The notes beneath the pieces are model-generated. The model was not told the origin of the DNA. It saw only the letters and a program-made list of their open reading frames with translations, and did not search any database. Below are positions 44,260 to 52,474 of a stretch of 57,516 nt of DNA, one piece after another. This DNA comes from Burkholderiales bacterium (GTDB lineage Bacteria > Pseudomonadota > Gammaproteobacteria > Burkholderiales > Burkholderiaceae_C): assembly GCA_029268225.1 (NCBI GenBank), contig JAJUGJ010000020.1, positions 1-57,516 of the forward strand, written 5' to 3'. Within the stretch, counting starts at the first letter, position 1. Every line of letters begins with the position of its first letter. A program made the translations under genes and the position numbers.

Positions 44260-44841
44260 TCAGATGCAGATGACGCTGTCGCTGACAACCAAGCCCTTGG
44301 GTGGGACATAGTTGGTCACGGTGATGACTGTTCCCACACTGGCCACAGCGGCAAGCCTGAGGTTCGCAGTGGAAGTGATGGTCATTTCGACCTCGGCAAG
44401 CCACGACCGCAGGTTCTTGGCTGACTGAACCGTTTCAAGAAGGCGCATGAACTGCAACTGCGAGACCCCCACTTGCTGAGAGTCAATGATCAGCTTGAAG
44501 GTGTACGGTTCGCCAGGTGGGAGCTGGTTGAACCATTCCTGTACCTGAGCGTCCAACCCCAATGCGCCAATGGCTGCTTTTACCGCGCCGATGGTGCCTT
44601 TGTAGCGGTGCACGTCTACGCTGTTCTTGATGACCTGACGCTGTTGCTCTTCGCTCCATTTGTCATCCCACGCGTCGACGCTGTATGTCCATGCGAGCCA
44701 TGGCAGCAAGGCAGCTGGACAGTTATCGATGTCCCAGACGAGGCGCGCGCCCATCTCCACCTGGGAGAGCACCTCAGCCATGGTGTTGGCGATCGCACGC
44801 TCCAATGGCGTGGCGTTGTGGGGGAGGAGTTGCTCAGACAT
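44260..44841 (-). CDS. I: Baseplate/tail protein gpI
   Basis: 193-residue homologue of P2 gpI. LLPHNATPLERAIANTMAEV then VWDIDNCPAALLPWLAWTYS is the family signature, followed by YKGTIGAVKAAIGALG. It forms part of the baseplate wedge with gpJ and gpW. It overlaps gpJ by eight bases. Confidence 0.94.
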   Translation of the reverse strand: MSEQLLPHNATPLERAIANTMAEVLSQVEMGARLVWDIDNCPAALLPWLAWTYSVDAWDDKWSEEQQRQVIKNSVDVHRYKGTIGAVKAAIGALGLDAQVQEWFNQLPPGEPYTFKLIIDSQQVGVSQLQFMRLLETVQSAKNLRSWLAEVEMTITSTANLRLAAVASVGTVITVTNYVPPKGLVVSDSVICI

Positions 44842-45736
44842 CTGCGCCCGCTACATCAATGGTGATGTCCACGCAGTAGGCTGCCTGGCCAGGTGAGACA
44901 ACCACGTTGGCAACTGGATCGGTCAGGGTGACCGACTGCACCATGCCGGGGATGTGGAGGGCTTGGTAGATGCCGGACAGCGCAACGTCGAAACCGTTGC
45001 GGTGCATGCTGTCTGCGTACGATCTGGCGGCCGCGTAGGCCATGGCGGTTGCGACGCTGGCATCTGGGCCCGGATACAGCACCAGCGTTGCAGCAATGCT
45101 GTAGGTGACGATGGACGAGGAGAGCACCGTGACCTCATCGCTCATCGGGCGTACCTTTTCGGCGTTCAGCGCGGCGGTGACCTTGTTGAGCAGCTCTTCG
45201 GATGCCGTGCCGTCTCCGTCTCGGGACAGGACGTAGACCGTGATTTTCCCAGGCATCGGACTGATGGCCGAGATGTCCTTGATGCGGCCGTCAGCGCTCA
45301 TGCCGTGGAAGACGTACGAACCTTCTGACCCTGCGGTGGTGTAGCCCTCCAGGGAGAGTGGGATGCGTGCGCGATAGTCGTCGTCTCGCTCGTACACGTC
45401 TTCGGTGGGAGGCACAGCATTGGGGTTGCCGGCCTGAACGAGCAGGCGAGGGACATTGAACCTGGCCGCGATTTGGTCGAGATCTGATTTCTGGGCGTAT
45501 GCCAGCATGACCGCGACCGCGCTGTCGTTTGCACGCTGTCGGAGCACCACGGCCTGATATGCGAGGCACTGGAGCAGCTTGGTCAAAGGCTCGGACTCCA
45601 ACTCGAGCACGTCGGCGGCTTGGGGGTAGTAACTCAGGAAAGTCGTCTTGACCTGTTTGAACTGGTCTTCGAAGTCGATGCTTTCGACCACCTGAGGTGC
45701 GGGCAGCCTGGAGATGTCAATGGACGAGGTGCTCAT
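44834..45736 (-). CDS. J: Baseplate assembly protein gpJ
   Basis: 300-residue homologue of P2 gpJ (Baseplate_J family), the wedge protein linking the hub periphery to fibres. ISRLPAPQVVESIDFEDQFK is the typical opening; YERDDDYRARIPLSLEGYTT and GKITVYVLSRDGDGTASEEL are conserved inside. Start MSTSSIDI at 45736 overlaps the gpW stop (ATGA); the longer upstream frame is a shadow. Confidence 0.94.
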   Translation of the reverse strand: MSTSSIDISRLPAPQVVESIDFEDQFKQVKTTFLSYYPQAADVLELESEPLTKLLQCLAYQAVVLRQRANDSAVAVMLAYAQKSDLDQIAARFNVPRLLVQAGNPNAVPPTEDVYERDDDYRARIPLSLEGYTTAGSEGSYVFHGMSADGRIKDISAISPMPGKITVYVLSRDGDGTASEELLNKVTAALNAEKVRPMSDEVTVLSSSIVTYSIAATLVLYPGPDASVATAMAYAAARSYADSMHRNGFDVALSGIYQALHIPGMVQSVTLTDPVANVVVSPGQAAYCVDITIDVAGADV

Positions 45737-46089
45737 ACAGTGGTGTTCTGAAGGGGGATGCGCATGGCCAGGCCCTTGACCAGTCCGTCTTGGACATAGG
45801 TCCCGTTGATGTCGAGCGCGAGCTGGCCTGGCTCTGCTGGGGAGACGACCTGGATTCGTGACAGCCTGATACGTGGCTCCCACTTGATCAGAGATCCAGC
45901 TGCGGCTGCATACAGACGGACCACAGTGGTCGCGTTCGTGGGCTGATCAACCAACTCTGTGTTGAGGCTCCCGAATTCACGACGCATGACGCGGCTTCCG
46001 ATCGGTGTGGTCAGGATCTGGCTGATGGATTGGCGCAAGTGCGCCACGTCATCAATGGCTCGACCCGTGCTCACGTTCATGCCTGGCAT
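45733..46089 (-). CDS. W: Baseplate protein gpW (gp25-like)
   Basis: 118-residue homologue of P2 gpW and T4 gp25, the lysozyme-like baseplate wedge protein that starts sheath assembly. LRQSISQILTTPIGSRVMRR EFGS-type signature and RLSRIQVV are visible. Start MPGMNVSTGR at 46089 lies directly after the PAAR stop; MNVST at 46080 is an alternative. Confidence 0.92.
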   Translation of the reverse strand: MPGMNVSTGRAIDDVAHLRQSISQILTTPIGSRVMRREFGSLNTELVDQPTNATTVVRLYAAAAGSLIKWEPRIRLSRIQVVSPAEPGQLALDINGTYVQDGLVKGLAMRIPLQNTTV

Positions 46090-46090
46090 G

Positions 46091-46378
46091 TCAGCCCCCT
46101 GCGAAGACGTTGTGACTTCCGACTGCAACGACGGACCCGCACGTCACCGGATCGCCGATCCGTGCCAATGGAAGCCCGTTGGCGAAGACGGTGCTTGACG
46201 CGCTGGCCACGATGCCGTCATGGGTGTTGTCCCCACAAGTGTGGGGCGCAAAGGGGTCGCCCTGACGCATTACTCCGCGAGCATTCGCGAAGACCGTCGT
46301 TGAGCCGCCGATGCTTGGCCGAGGAGGGTGGCAGCCATGACCGCTGCAGCGGTCTGCGATCCTGCTAACCGCCGGCAT
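46091..46378 (-). CDS. PAAR-domain spike tip protein
   Basis: 95 residues: MPAVSRIADRCSGHGCHPPR, repeated VFANARGVMRQGD / VFANGLPLARIGD units, and cysteine/histidine pairs (PHTCGD, PVTCGS) suited to hold an iron or zinc ion at the tip. PAAR proteins sharpen the membrane-piercing spike. In P2 the tip is the C-terminus of gpV; here it is a separate gene two steps downstream of a short gpV. The start overlaps the upstream gene by 14 bases. Confidence 0.85.
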   Translation of the reverse strand: MPAVSRIADRCSGHGCHPPRPSIGGSTTVFANARGVMRQGDPFAPHTCGDNTHDGIVASASSTVFANGLPLARIGDPVTCGSVVAVGSHNVFAGG

Positions 46379-46877
46379 GGATGAACCCCTTGAGCGCATC
46401 ACGCGCGACGTTGTAGTTGGCGTATACCGCGATGATGAAGTCAACGGTCCCCAGTTGGGCGTTGTTCTCGTCGATGGCGGTCACAGCCAGTGAGATTTCC
46501 TTGACGTTGGTGTCGTCGGGACGCATGGCCACCACGTCTGATGTGCCTGGCGGAACATCCTGCCAACGCGAGACGGTTTGCACGCCCCCGAATGGGGTCT
46601 CCAGATAGTCGATCTGTAGGTCAAAGAGGCCGGTGAAGTTCTCCGCCGTGACGGTGAGGGTGTTGGCCACCGTCGTGATGGTCATTGAGGGCGGAAGTGG
46701 CGCATCGGTTGTCCACGCCAAGGTTGTGACGGTTGGTGCAGGGACGCTCTCCCCTGCGCTGGCAGGGTCGACCGTAGCAACGAGGCTGGCGGTCTGGTTG
46801 GTCTGGTGTTCCTGCGCCACCATCAGAGGCTCGGATGGCAACGGTGTCCAGATGATGGTGGTCATGCCTGAGATCAC
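46365..46877 (-). CDS. Hypothetical baseplate-region protein
   Basis: 170 residues, beta-rich, between gpV and the PAAR protein. Segments IIWTPLPSEPLMVAQEHQTN and LDFIIAVYANYNVARDALKG-like (VDFIIAVYANYNVARDALKG) show no family I recognise. The GTG at 46877 overlaps the gpV stop (GTGA); ATG 46865 is an alternative start. The middle (FDLQIDYLETPFGGVQTVSR) is immunoglobulin-like in character. Position suggests a spike-associated or baseplate decoration role. Confidence 0.6.
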   Translation of the reverse strand: MISGMTTIIWTPLPSEPLMVAQEHQTNQTASLVATVDPASAGESVPAPTVTTLAWTTDAPLPPSMTITTVANTLTVTAENFTGLFDLQIDYLETPFGGVQTVSRWQDVPPGTSDVVAMRPDDTNVKEISLAVTAIDENNAQLGTVDFIIAVYANYNVARDALKGFIHAGG

Positions 46878-47311
46878 GGGTTGAGGTCGATCCGTGCAGC
46901 TCGCAGCGTGATGGCGTTGCCGTCTATCACCAGGCTGCTTTCACCGCACCGCAGGGTGATGGAGCCGTTTGATGGGGCATCCACGACCAGACTGTTCTCA
47001 GATGCATCAGGCGGCGGTGTCTCGTCGCTGTAGATGCCAGGCAGAGCGACACCTTGAGCCAAGTCTCCACCGGGCGACAGAACGGTGCACTGCTCGCCGA
47101 TAGATGGTGCAGACCACACTCGCACAGCACCTGCCCGCATTGACTTCCATGGCAACCAGTTGGTCAGCAGGTCGGCGTCTTCCTCGTCCTGCGCTTGCAT
47201 GCGCACACGGACCAGGACGGCATCTCGGTCAACCTGGGCGATCACGCCCAGCCGCACGATGTTCTCGATGCGGCGTATCAGCTCCGTGGTGTCTTCTGAT
47301 TGGCGCTCCAT
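46874..47311 (-). CDS. V: Baseplate spike protein gpV
   Basis: 145-residue homologue of P2 gpV: an OB-fold start (ELIRRIENIVRLGVIAQVDR, then LVRVRMQAQDEEDADLLTNW LPW-type) and a triple-beta-helix C-terminus (NGSITLRCGESSLVIDG). It is shorter than P2 gpV (about 211 aa), and the missing tip is supplied by the separate PAAR protein. A 13-base palindrome (47314-47326, GGGCATGATGCCC) sits right against the start codon, and no clear ribosome-binding site is visible. Confidence 0.9.
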   Translation of the reverse strand: MERQSEDTTELIRRIENIVRLGVIAQVDRDAVLVRVRMQAQDEEDADLLTNWLPWKSMRAGAVRVWSAPSIGEQCTVLSPGGDLAQGVALPGIYSDETPPPDASENSLVVDAPSNGSITLRCGESSLVIDGNAITLRAARIDLNP

Positions 47312-47369
47312 CCGGGCATGATGCCCAGCGTAACGGCAATGGGCGATCTGCGAGTGGTCGGCTGCAGAG

Positions 47370-47828
47370 CTATCGGGAGATGGTCTCCAGGATCATGTCC
47401 TTGATGGCTTCGACGTCCTCGCGGCTCATGCCGAGCAGCCTGCGCTCTGGGTAGAGCACGGTTGGCCCACCAGGCGAAACCTCGTCTTTCAGGCCTTCCT
47501 GATGGACTCTGGCGATTTGCGCGGTGCGTCCAAGGAACCCGATAGAAACGCCTTCTGCGTTGGTGATCAGTTTCAGATGCCGGATGGTTCGCAGTTTGGC
47601 AAACATCTCCCTGCGAATGCGTCCAGACGCCTCGCGGGCTTTGGTCTTGCGCTGGGGCTTCCTGGGATCGAAGGGCGAGCCATCCGGGTTGAGTTGGCTG
47701 GCGATTCGGCTGGCCTGTGACCGTCGTAGCGTGACGCCGATCCTGCGTGCCAACGCACGCTGCTCCGCGTCACTGAGTTTGGCGAGCATGGCGCTTAGCC
47801 AACTCTCGAGCCCGTCCATGTCGCTCAT
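47370..47828 (-). CDS. S: Tail completion protein gpS
   Basis: 152-residue homologue of P2 gpS. LARRIGVTLRRSQASRIASQ then LNPDGSPFDPRKPQRK is the family signature. It completes the tail for joining to the head. It is the last gene of the O-to-S unit and is coupled to gpR (ATGA); a 58-base gap precedes gpV, a possible late promoter region. Confidence 0.92.
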   Translation of the reverse strand: MSDMDGLESWLSAMLAKLSDAEQRALARRIGVTLRRSQASRIASQLNPDGSPFDPRKPQRKTKAREASGRIRREMFAKLRTIRHLKLITNAEGVSIGFLGRTAQIARVHQEGLKDEVSPGGPTVLYPERRLLGMSREDVEAIKDMILETISR

Positions 47829-48271
47829 GGTGCGCTTTCAAGCACTCCTGCTCGAGGAGGCTCTGCGGCGTAGGTCACTTCGTAGCGTTGCTCCGTTGGC
47901 TTTTCACTTGTGTTGGCCATAGAGACGATCACACGCTCGGAAAGATCAACTTCGATCGAGAGGTCGACGGTCTCTTGGTTGAGCAGCTCAGCGTTGAATC
48001 GGATGGCTCGCTGTCGATTGGCCGGGTTGTCAAAGATGTCGATCTGGTTGATCTTGAGCCATGCCATCAGCGGAACAATCATGGCGTCGGGTGCGCCCGA
48101 GTAGTCGAGCACGATCAGCTTGAGCGTGTAGCGGTACTCATAGCTCAGGCTGCCAGCGGCACCAGCCACAATGGTTCCGTTCTCGACGAAGATGGTCAGC
48201 TTGTCTGGTTCCAGGCGGAGCTGAGGGGTTGCGTCTGTCAGGTAGGCACGCAGATCTGCCGGTTTTTTCAT
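47825..48271 (-). CDS. R: Tail completion protein gpR
   Basis: 148-residue homologue of P2 gpR. MKKPADLRAYLTDATPQLRL then PDKLTIFVENGTI and YRYTLKLIVLDYSGAPDAMI match the family. It is coupled by four-base overlaps to the spanin gene upstream and gpS downstream, so lysis and tail-completion genes share one message as in P2. Confidence 0.92.
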   Translation of the reverse strand: MKKPADLRAYLTDATPQLRLEPDKLTIFVENGTIVAGAAGSLSYEYRYTLKLIVLDYSGAPDAMIVPLMAWLKINQIDIFDNPANRQRAIRFNAELLNQETVDLSIEVDLSERVIVSMANTSEKPTEQRYEVTYAAEPPRAGVLESAP

Positions 48272-48831
48272 GGCAGCACCTGTGCATCGTCGGGGCTCAA
48301 CGCTGTCAGGTATCGCCGGGCTGTGTTGTATCGGTCAACGCAGGCGTTGAGGTCTCGGATGGCCGCGTCTCCTTCGTCTGTGATGGCGACAAGACTTTCA
48401 GCAGTCGCTTGGTCAAGTTCGGTTCTCGCTTCTTGATGCTCGGCGACAGGGGCGGAATCTGCATTACCTGGGCTACTGGCTGAGCACGTGGCTGCTTTGG
48501 AGGGGATTGACAGGCGGACAATGCCGCTGCGCACATCAGCCAGGCGACGGCTATTTTCTTGCTTCGCATCGTCGTTGTCCTTCTCCAGTTGAATGTCGTC
48601 GACGTTGATTTTCATGGCCAGCCCAGTCTCATGGGTGCGCAGCTTTTGATTCAGCGCATCGAGTTCGTCCCCAATGAGGGTGAGGCTTTGGCTGCAGGCG
48701 TTCTCTGCCTCGGCCGTTCCCGCTGACCGACCCAGTGAATAGGCCAATCGCACTACGCTGATGCTGGCGATGGCAACGACCAGGATCAGCAGTGCGATGC
48801 CATAGCGCTCGGCGAAGGGTTTGTTGGTCAT
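48268..48831 (-). CDS. Inner-membrane spanin (Rz/LysB-like)
   Basis: 187 residues with an N-terminal signal-anchor helix (about 9-30, YGIALLILVVAIASISVVRL) and a long periplasmic coiled coil (GDELDALNQKLRTHETGLAM, then EKDNDDAKQENSRRLADVRS). It is a DUF2514/Rz-like inner spanin that would join the outer-membrane lipoprotein encoded inside it to fuse the two membranes at lysis. It overlaps the endolysin and gpR genes by four bases each. Confidence 0.82.
   Translation of the reverse strand: MTNKPFAERYGIALLILVVAIASISVVRLAYSLGRSAGTAEAENACSQSLTLIGDELDALNQKLRTHETGLAMKINVDDIQLEKDNDDAKQENSRRLADVRSGIVRLSIPSKAATCSASSPGNADSAPVAEHQEARTELDQATAESLVAITDEGDAAIRDLNACVDRYNTARRYLTALSPDDAQVLP
48306..48569 (-). 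CDS. Outer-membrane spanin lipoprotein (Rz1-like), nested in the Rz gene
   Basis: 87 residues in a different frame wholly inside the Rz-like gene. It has a short lipoprotein signal (MRSKKIAVAWLMCAAALSAC) with lipobox LSAC and Cys20, followed at once by a Pro-rich stretch (QSPPKQPRAQPVAQ). That layout is the Rz1 pattern. Nested Rz1 genes are established in lambda and P2 (lysC). Confidence 0.82.
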   Translation of the reverse strand: MRSKKIAVAWLMCAAALSACQSPPKQPRAQPVAQVMQIPPLSPSIKKREPNLTKRLLKVLSPSQTKETRPSETSTPALTDTTQPGDT

Positions 48832-49451
48832 GAGAATGCCTCCAGTGCCTGCTCTGATCTGGCGATTCGATCCATGCGGCCAGCCATACCTTTGTTGATC
48901 AGCCGGGTGATTACGTCCAATTCCCAGGCATCGGCCCAGGTGTTGCACTGGTTGTCTCGCCAGTAGACAGCGGCAGCCAGCGCCGCGTCTGATGGCGTTG
49001 CAAGCAGTTCAGGGTGCTCGACATATGGCCTGCCCGTCGCAGCTTGCGCCGCTGCATAGTTACGGCGGAAGGTGGTGCCGATGAGGCCGCGCCCACGGTA
49101 GCGCCAGCCATCCCCGCTGGCTTCGTCACCATTCCCGCCGCGGTTCGCGTAGACCTTGTTGGCGAGGCGTTCGGGTTGCCGGACCAGGGTGGCTGCCAAG
49201 GCCAGGTTGGGTACCGCCGATCTGAAGATCTCTCTGATCCGCTCTGCGGACGTGTAGCGTAGGTTTTCCTCCAGCCGCACGAACCCGAGCGATTCGTGTG
49301 CGCACTGTCCGATGAAGGCCGCCAGGCGTCTGGGCGTGTTGATGTGGTTCAACTCGCATGCCGCTTTCAACGGCTCCAGGAATACCTTTGCCTGAGTGGG
49401 ATGGATCCCGGCTTCGATGAGCTTTGGCATGTCAAGCAGGGTCATCTGCAC
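48828..49451 (-). CDS. Endolysin, glycoside hydrolase family 19
   Basis: 207-residue muramidase/chitinase-fold lysin. AAFIGQCAHESLGFVRLEEN has the catalytic Glu53 in HES and a second acid a few residues on; YRGRGLIGTTFRRNYAAAQA is the GH19 substrate-cleft motif. No signal peptide, so it depends on the holin for release. It overlaps the spanin gene by four bases and the holin gene by 20. Confidence 0.92.
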   Translation of the reverse strand: MQMTLLDMPKLIEAGIHPTQAKVFLEPLKAACELNHINTPRRLAAFIGQCAHESLGFVRLEENLRYTSAERIREIFRSAVPNLALAATLVRQPERLANKVYANRGGNGDEASGDGWRYRGRGLIGTTFRRNYAAAQAATGRPYVEHPELLATPSDAALAAAVYWRDNQCNTWADAWELDVITRLINKGMAGRMDRIARSEQALEAFS

Positions 49452-49911
49452 CTCCGACGACTTTCCCTGCGGCTTCTCGCACGTCTCCGATGATCTGGCC
49501 GATGTCTTGGCCTTTGCGTCGCTCGAGCCAGAGGAAGACAGCAGCTACAAGCCACGGACCAGGGATGGATGAAAGCAGGAGCACGCAGCCCGTGACTGCG
49601 AAGAAGCCTGTCACCGGTTGGAGAGTTGCTCGGATGGCAAGTTGCTCACCGGCTGTGAACGCTCCAGGCCAGTACTGCATCAGCAGTACCAACGCAGGAA
49701 TGCCGACGACGAATGAGCTCACCACGCAGGCCATCACTCTGTCGATGATGTCCTCGCGTTCACGCCCCTTACGTACAGGGACGAAGCGCAGACCAAGCCA
49801 GAAGGCGATCAGGCTCACCGCCACTGGCAGGCATGCCAGAACGAACTTGTAGCCGGCAATTCCGCCAGCAGTACCGGAAACGGGTTCGGACATATGGATG
49901 TTCAGTCCCAT
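49432..49911 (-). CDS. Probable holin, multi-pass membrane protein
   Basis: 159 residues with three hydrophobic segments (about 22-43, 62-82 and 105-128) and a charged C-terminal tail (LERRKGQDIGQIIGDVREAA). It lies directly before the endolysin gene, where P2 has holin Y, so a holin role is likely. Two starts are possible: ATG 49911, overlapping gpX by 10 bases, or ATG 49893. Neither has a strong ribosome-binding site, which could limit expression. Confidence 0.78.
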   Translation of the reverse strand: MGLNIHMSEPVSGTAGGIAGYKFVLACLPVAVSLIAFWLGLRFVPVRKGREREDIIDRVMACVVSSFVVGIPALVLLMQYWPGAFTAGEQLAIRATLQPVTGFFAVTGCVLLLSSIPGPWLVAAVFLWLERRKGQDIGQIIGDVREAAGKVVGGADDPA

Positions 49912-50126
49912 AGCTGGACGGTGGTTTTGGTTTTTGAAGATGCCGGGCGAGCCAACTTCACAGAAGTTCCGGTTGGCAGGACCAGCCCCAAGTCAGCGAG
50001 GCCCGGGTTGAGTTGCAGCGTCGCCTCCACCACGCCATGTGTGCGCCCTAGATGGCGCCAGCACAGCGCGTCGACGGTGTCTCCCTGCAATGACACGGCG
50101 ACCATCGCAACCTCTACGGATGCCAT
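49902..50126 (-). CDS. X: Tail protein gpX
   Basis: 74-residue homologue of P2 gpX, a small LysM-like tail protein. ALCWRHLGRTHGVVEATLQL NPGLADLG-type segment, LVLPTGTSVKLARP and a short C-terminus ending VQLWD are characteristic. Its ATG overlaps the gpL stop by one base (TGATG). Confidence 0.92.
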   Translation of the reverse strand: MASVEVAMVAVSLQGDTVDALCWRHLGRTHGVVEATLQLNPGLADLGLVLPTGTSVKLARPASSKTKTTVQLWD

Positions 50127-50599
50127 CAGATCAACTCCACGGTCGTGCGCCGAATGCCGATCAGGTCAGAGATCGCCCACCTGATGTCTCGCCGAAGGTC
50201 CGCAATGCGTGGATCCATGGCATCAGCCTGCTTGCCTCCGGCGCCAGTGGTGTCGTAATCGCGGTAGCGCTCGACCAGGTCGGCCTGGGCAGCGGCGTAG
50301 ACGGCTCGGGTGTAGAGCGCGACTTTGGTGCTCAGTCCACCCAGCGACGGTGCGGGTACATCGGCCAGGCTTTCGAGCCCCGCGCTGATCTGTGTGGCCT
50401 GCCAATCGGCCAACTCAGCATTGACGCTGGAGACGGCAAACAGGATGGCCTTGCTCAGGCGCTCAGGGGTGACCGTGCCGTCAAAGCGTGCGGCTTTGCG
50501 CAGTTCGGCAGGTTCGATGTCTGGAAACCAGCCGTCGTTCTCGATCACCTCTTCCGTGTTCACGGCGGGTGTGGGCGCGTTGCCGAGGAATGAGCTCAT
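50126..50599 (-). CDS. L: Head completion protein gpL
   Basis: 157-residue homologue of P2 gpL, which completes the filled head at the portal. GWFPDIEPAELRKAARFDGT then VTPERLSKAI and YDTTGAGGKQADAMDPRIAD are typical. A 101-base gap without a gene separates it from gpM. Confidence 0.93.
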   Translation of the reverse strand: MSSFLGNAPTPAVNTEEVIENDGWFPDIEPAELRKAARFDGTVTPERLSKAILFAVSSVNAELADWQATQISAGLESLADVPAPSLGGLSTKVALYTRAVYAAAQADLVERYRDYDTTGAGGKQADAMDPRIADLRRDIRWAISDLIGIRRTTVELI

Positions 50600-50700
50600 G
50601 CTGGTCTCGCGTCAAAGGTGGCGGTGGTCGGGCGTCATCGTGTGGGGCAGGTGCCTTCGCGAATCAGCCCGAGCCGCCAGGGTTCCGGGGTCCGGAATCG

Positions 50701-51411
50701 TCAGGAGGTCGGCGCTTCCGACAGCTTGCGCAGCCGGCGCTCCAGGCGCTCCACATCTTTCTTGACTCCGATCTGCTGGCACAGCTCCAGCGCACGGGTC
50801 AGCTGTGCCAGGGCCGGTGTGACCACCTCCAGCGGCAGCTCATCAACCACGGCCTCCTGTCGGCCCAGGCGACCAATCAGCGCATATCCAATTGCCTTGT
50901 GCAGCTTGGCCCGGGCCTCGTCTGGCGCGTCGAACGACGCAGTCAGCGACAGCACCTGAGGCAAAAGCACCTGAGCTTCATCTGTGGCCATCTTTCCGGC
51001 CAGCGCGGCGTCGGAGAACTCATCGATCAGCACAACGGGCAGGCTGCGCTCGTACTGGTCTGGCATGTCCAAGCCATGCTTGATGGCATACGAACCCAGC
51101 TCCAGCGCCCTGGCGAAGTTGCCCACGTCGATCTGCCAGACGGTGACCGTTGCCACGACCATGTCCTGGCCCCCCGCATCAGCCGAGAGCACGCCGTCCA
51201 CCCAGGCGTCATAGTCCGGCAGGATCTGGCGCTTGAAATCGATCTTGCGCTCGACGGACTGGATGTCCTTGAGTGCGCGGCGGTGCTCGGTGAGCTGCGC
51301 GAGCATGAGCTGGTAGGCGTCGCCCAGCACCTCACCGTGCGGCGAGGCCTGGACGGCCGACTGCGCGGCAAGCTTGCGCATCAGGTGTTTTTGTGCGGGT
51401 GTATGACGCAT
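50701..51411 (-). CDS. M: Terminase small/endonuclease subunit gpM
   Basis: 236-residue homologue of P2 gpM, which makes the cos cuts with gpP. MRHTPAQKHLMRKLAAQSAV then LTEHRRALKDIQSVERKIDF KRQILPDYDAW-type and MVVATVTVWQIDVG are diagnostic. Start at ATG 51411, five bases after the gpN stop; the upstream frame extension is unsupported. Confidence 0.94.
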   Translation of the reverse strand: MRHTPAQKHLMRKLAAQSAVQASPHGEVLGDAYQLMLAQLTEHRRALKDIQSVERKIDFKRQILPDYDAWVDGVLSADAGGQDMVVATVTVWQIDVGNFARALELGSYAIKHGLDMPDQYERSLPVVLIDEFSDAALAGKMATDEAQVLLPQVLSLTASFDAPDEARAKLHKAIGYALIGRLGRQEAVVDELPLEVVTPALAQLTRALELCQQIGVKKDVERLERRLRKLSEAPTS

Positions 51412-51416
51412 GGAGA

Positions 51417-52421
51417 TCACACCAACTCGATGTTTTCGACCACGGCGCACAGACCATAGTCTTCGACCACGTAGGCGTCGTTGGACGACTCGTAGTTCTC
51501 GATGCGATCGCGCTTCGGGTTGTCGATGATGGAACGACGGCGAGCGCCGGTCTGCCAGTACAGCGACAGGTTGTCCAAGCGAGTCACCTTGAACGTGTTG
51601 TCGGGGAAGTAGGGCACGGTGACAGCCGGCAGTCCACCCAGGCGGCGCTGGCTACGCACGATGTCGGCGGCGAGCATCTCGGTCGGCGCGGTCGGATCGC
51701 TGACCAGCGGGAACAGCTTGTCATGCATCAGGTTGCGGCCCACGATGACAACCAGGGATGGATCGTTCCGGTACCAGGCTTCCAGCAGGGTATGAGTTGC
51801 GTCGTAGACCAGCGCATCCAGGTTCTTGTAGTCGCCACCATCACCGACGGTGACCTTGCCAGCCACGGCGCCTTCGTCCATGACGCGTTGAGGGGCGTTG
51901 AGGCGGACCTGTTGCAGCCAACCGATGTTGACGTCCTGCAGCAGCGGGTTCGTTGCGATGTCAGTTGCGGCAGCGGCGGACACGCCGTTGAAGCCGATCA
52001 TGATCCGGTCCAGCGCCTGACGCTTCAAGATCGCATCGCGCACGCGGGTCTGGAAGTCGGGGAACTTGGCCCATGCGTCCAGGGTGGCGTACTTCAGGTG
52101 GGTGTCGTAGTTGGTCTTGACGCACTCGTAGGCGTTGCCGTCCAGGCTCTCCATCGAGCGGGTGGCGCGGTCGGCATTGTCGGTGTTGGTGCGGCTGGCG
52201 ATCGGCCCGCTCACGCCCAGGCCGAGCTTCTGCCCCTTGAGTTCATCCACGCCGATCATGTTGATCGAGCGCAGGAATTCGCTCGACTCCTGCACCTTCG
52301 TTTCCAGCGTCTGCTGCACGCTGGGGGTCACGGTGAAGGCCTGGCCAGCGCTGGGCACGCTGTTGAGTTCAGCCTGGCGGCTCATGTACTGGTTGAAGAC
52401 CAGGCGGGTATCGTTGCGCAT
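51417..52421 (-). CDS. N: Major capsid protein gpN
   Basis: 334-residue homologue of P2 gpN, HK97 fold. MRNDTRLVFNQYMSRQAELN opening, then MIGVDELKGQKLGLGVSGPI ASRT-type, and FPDNTFKVTRLDNLSLYWQT near the end are family hallmarks. In P2 the N-terminus is trimmed by gpO protease; the same neighbour is present here. Confidence 0.96.
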   Translation of the reverse strand: MRNDTRLVFNQYMSRQAELNSVPSAGQAFTVTPSVQQTLETKVQESSEFLRSINMIGVDELKGQKLGLGVSGPIASRTNTDNADRATRSMESLDGNAYECVKTNYDTHLKYATLDAWAKFPDFQTRVRDAILKRQALDRIMIGFNGVSAAAATDIATNPLLQDVNIGWLQQVRLNAPQRVMDEGAVAGKVTVGDGGDYKNLDALVYDATHTLLEAWYRNDPSLVVIVGRNLMHDKLFPLVSDPTAPTEMLAADIVRSQRRLGGLPAVTVPYFPDNTFKVTRLDNLSLYWQTGARRRSIIDNPKRDRIENYESSNDAYVVEDYGLCAVVENIELV

Positions 52422-52474
52422 GTGAGTGCTCCTGTGATCTGTGGGGCGTTGTTCGTCGGTGTCGGTGCAACTGC

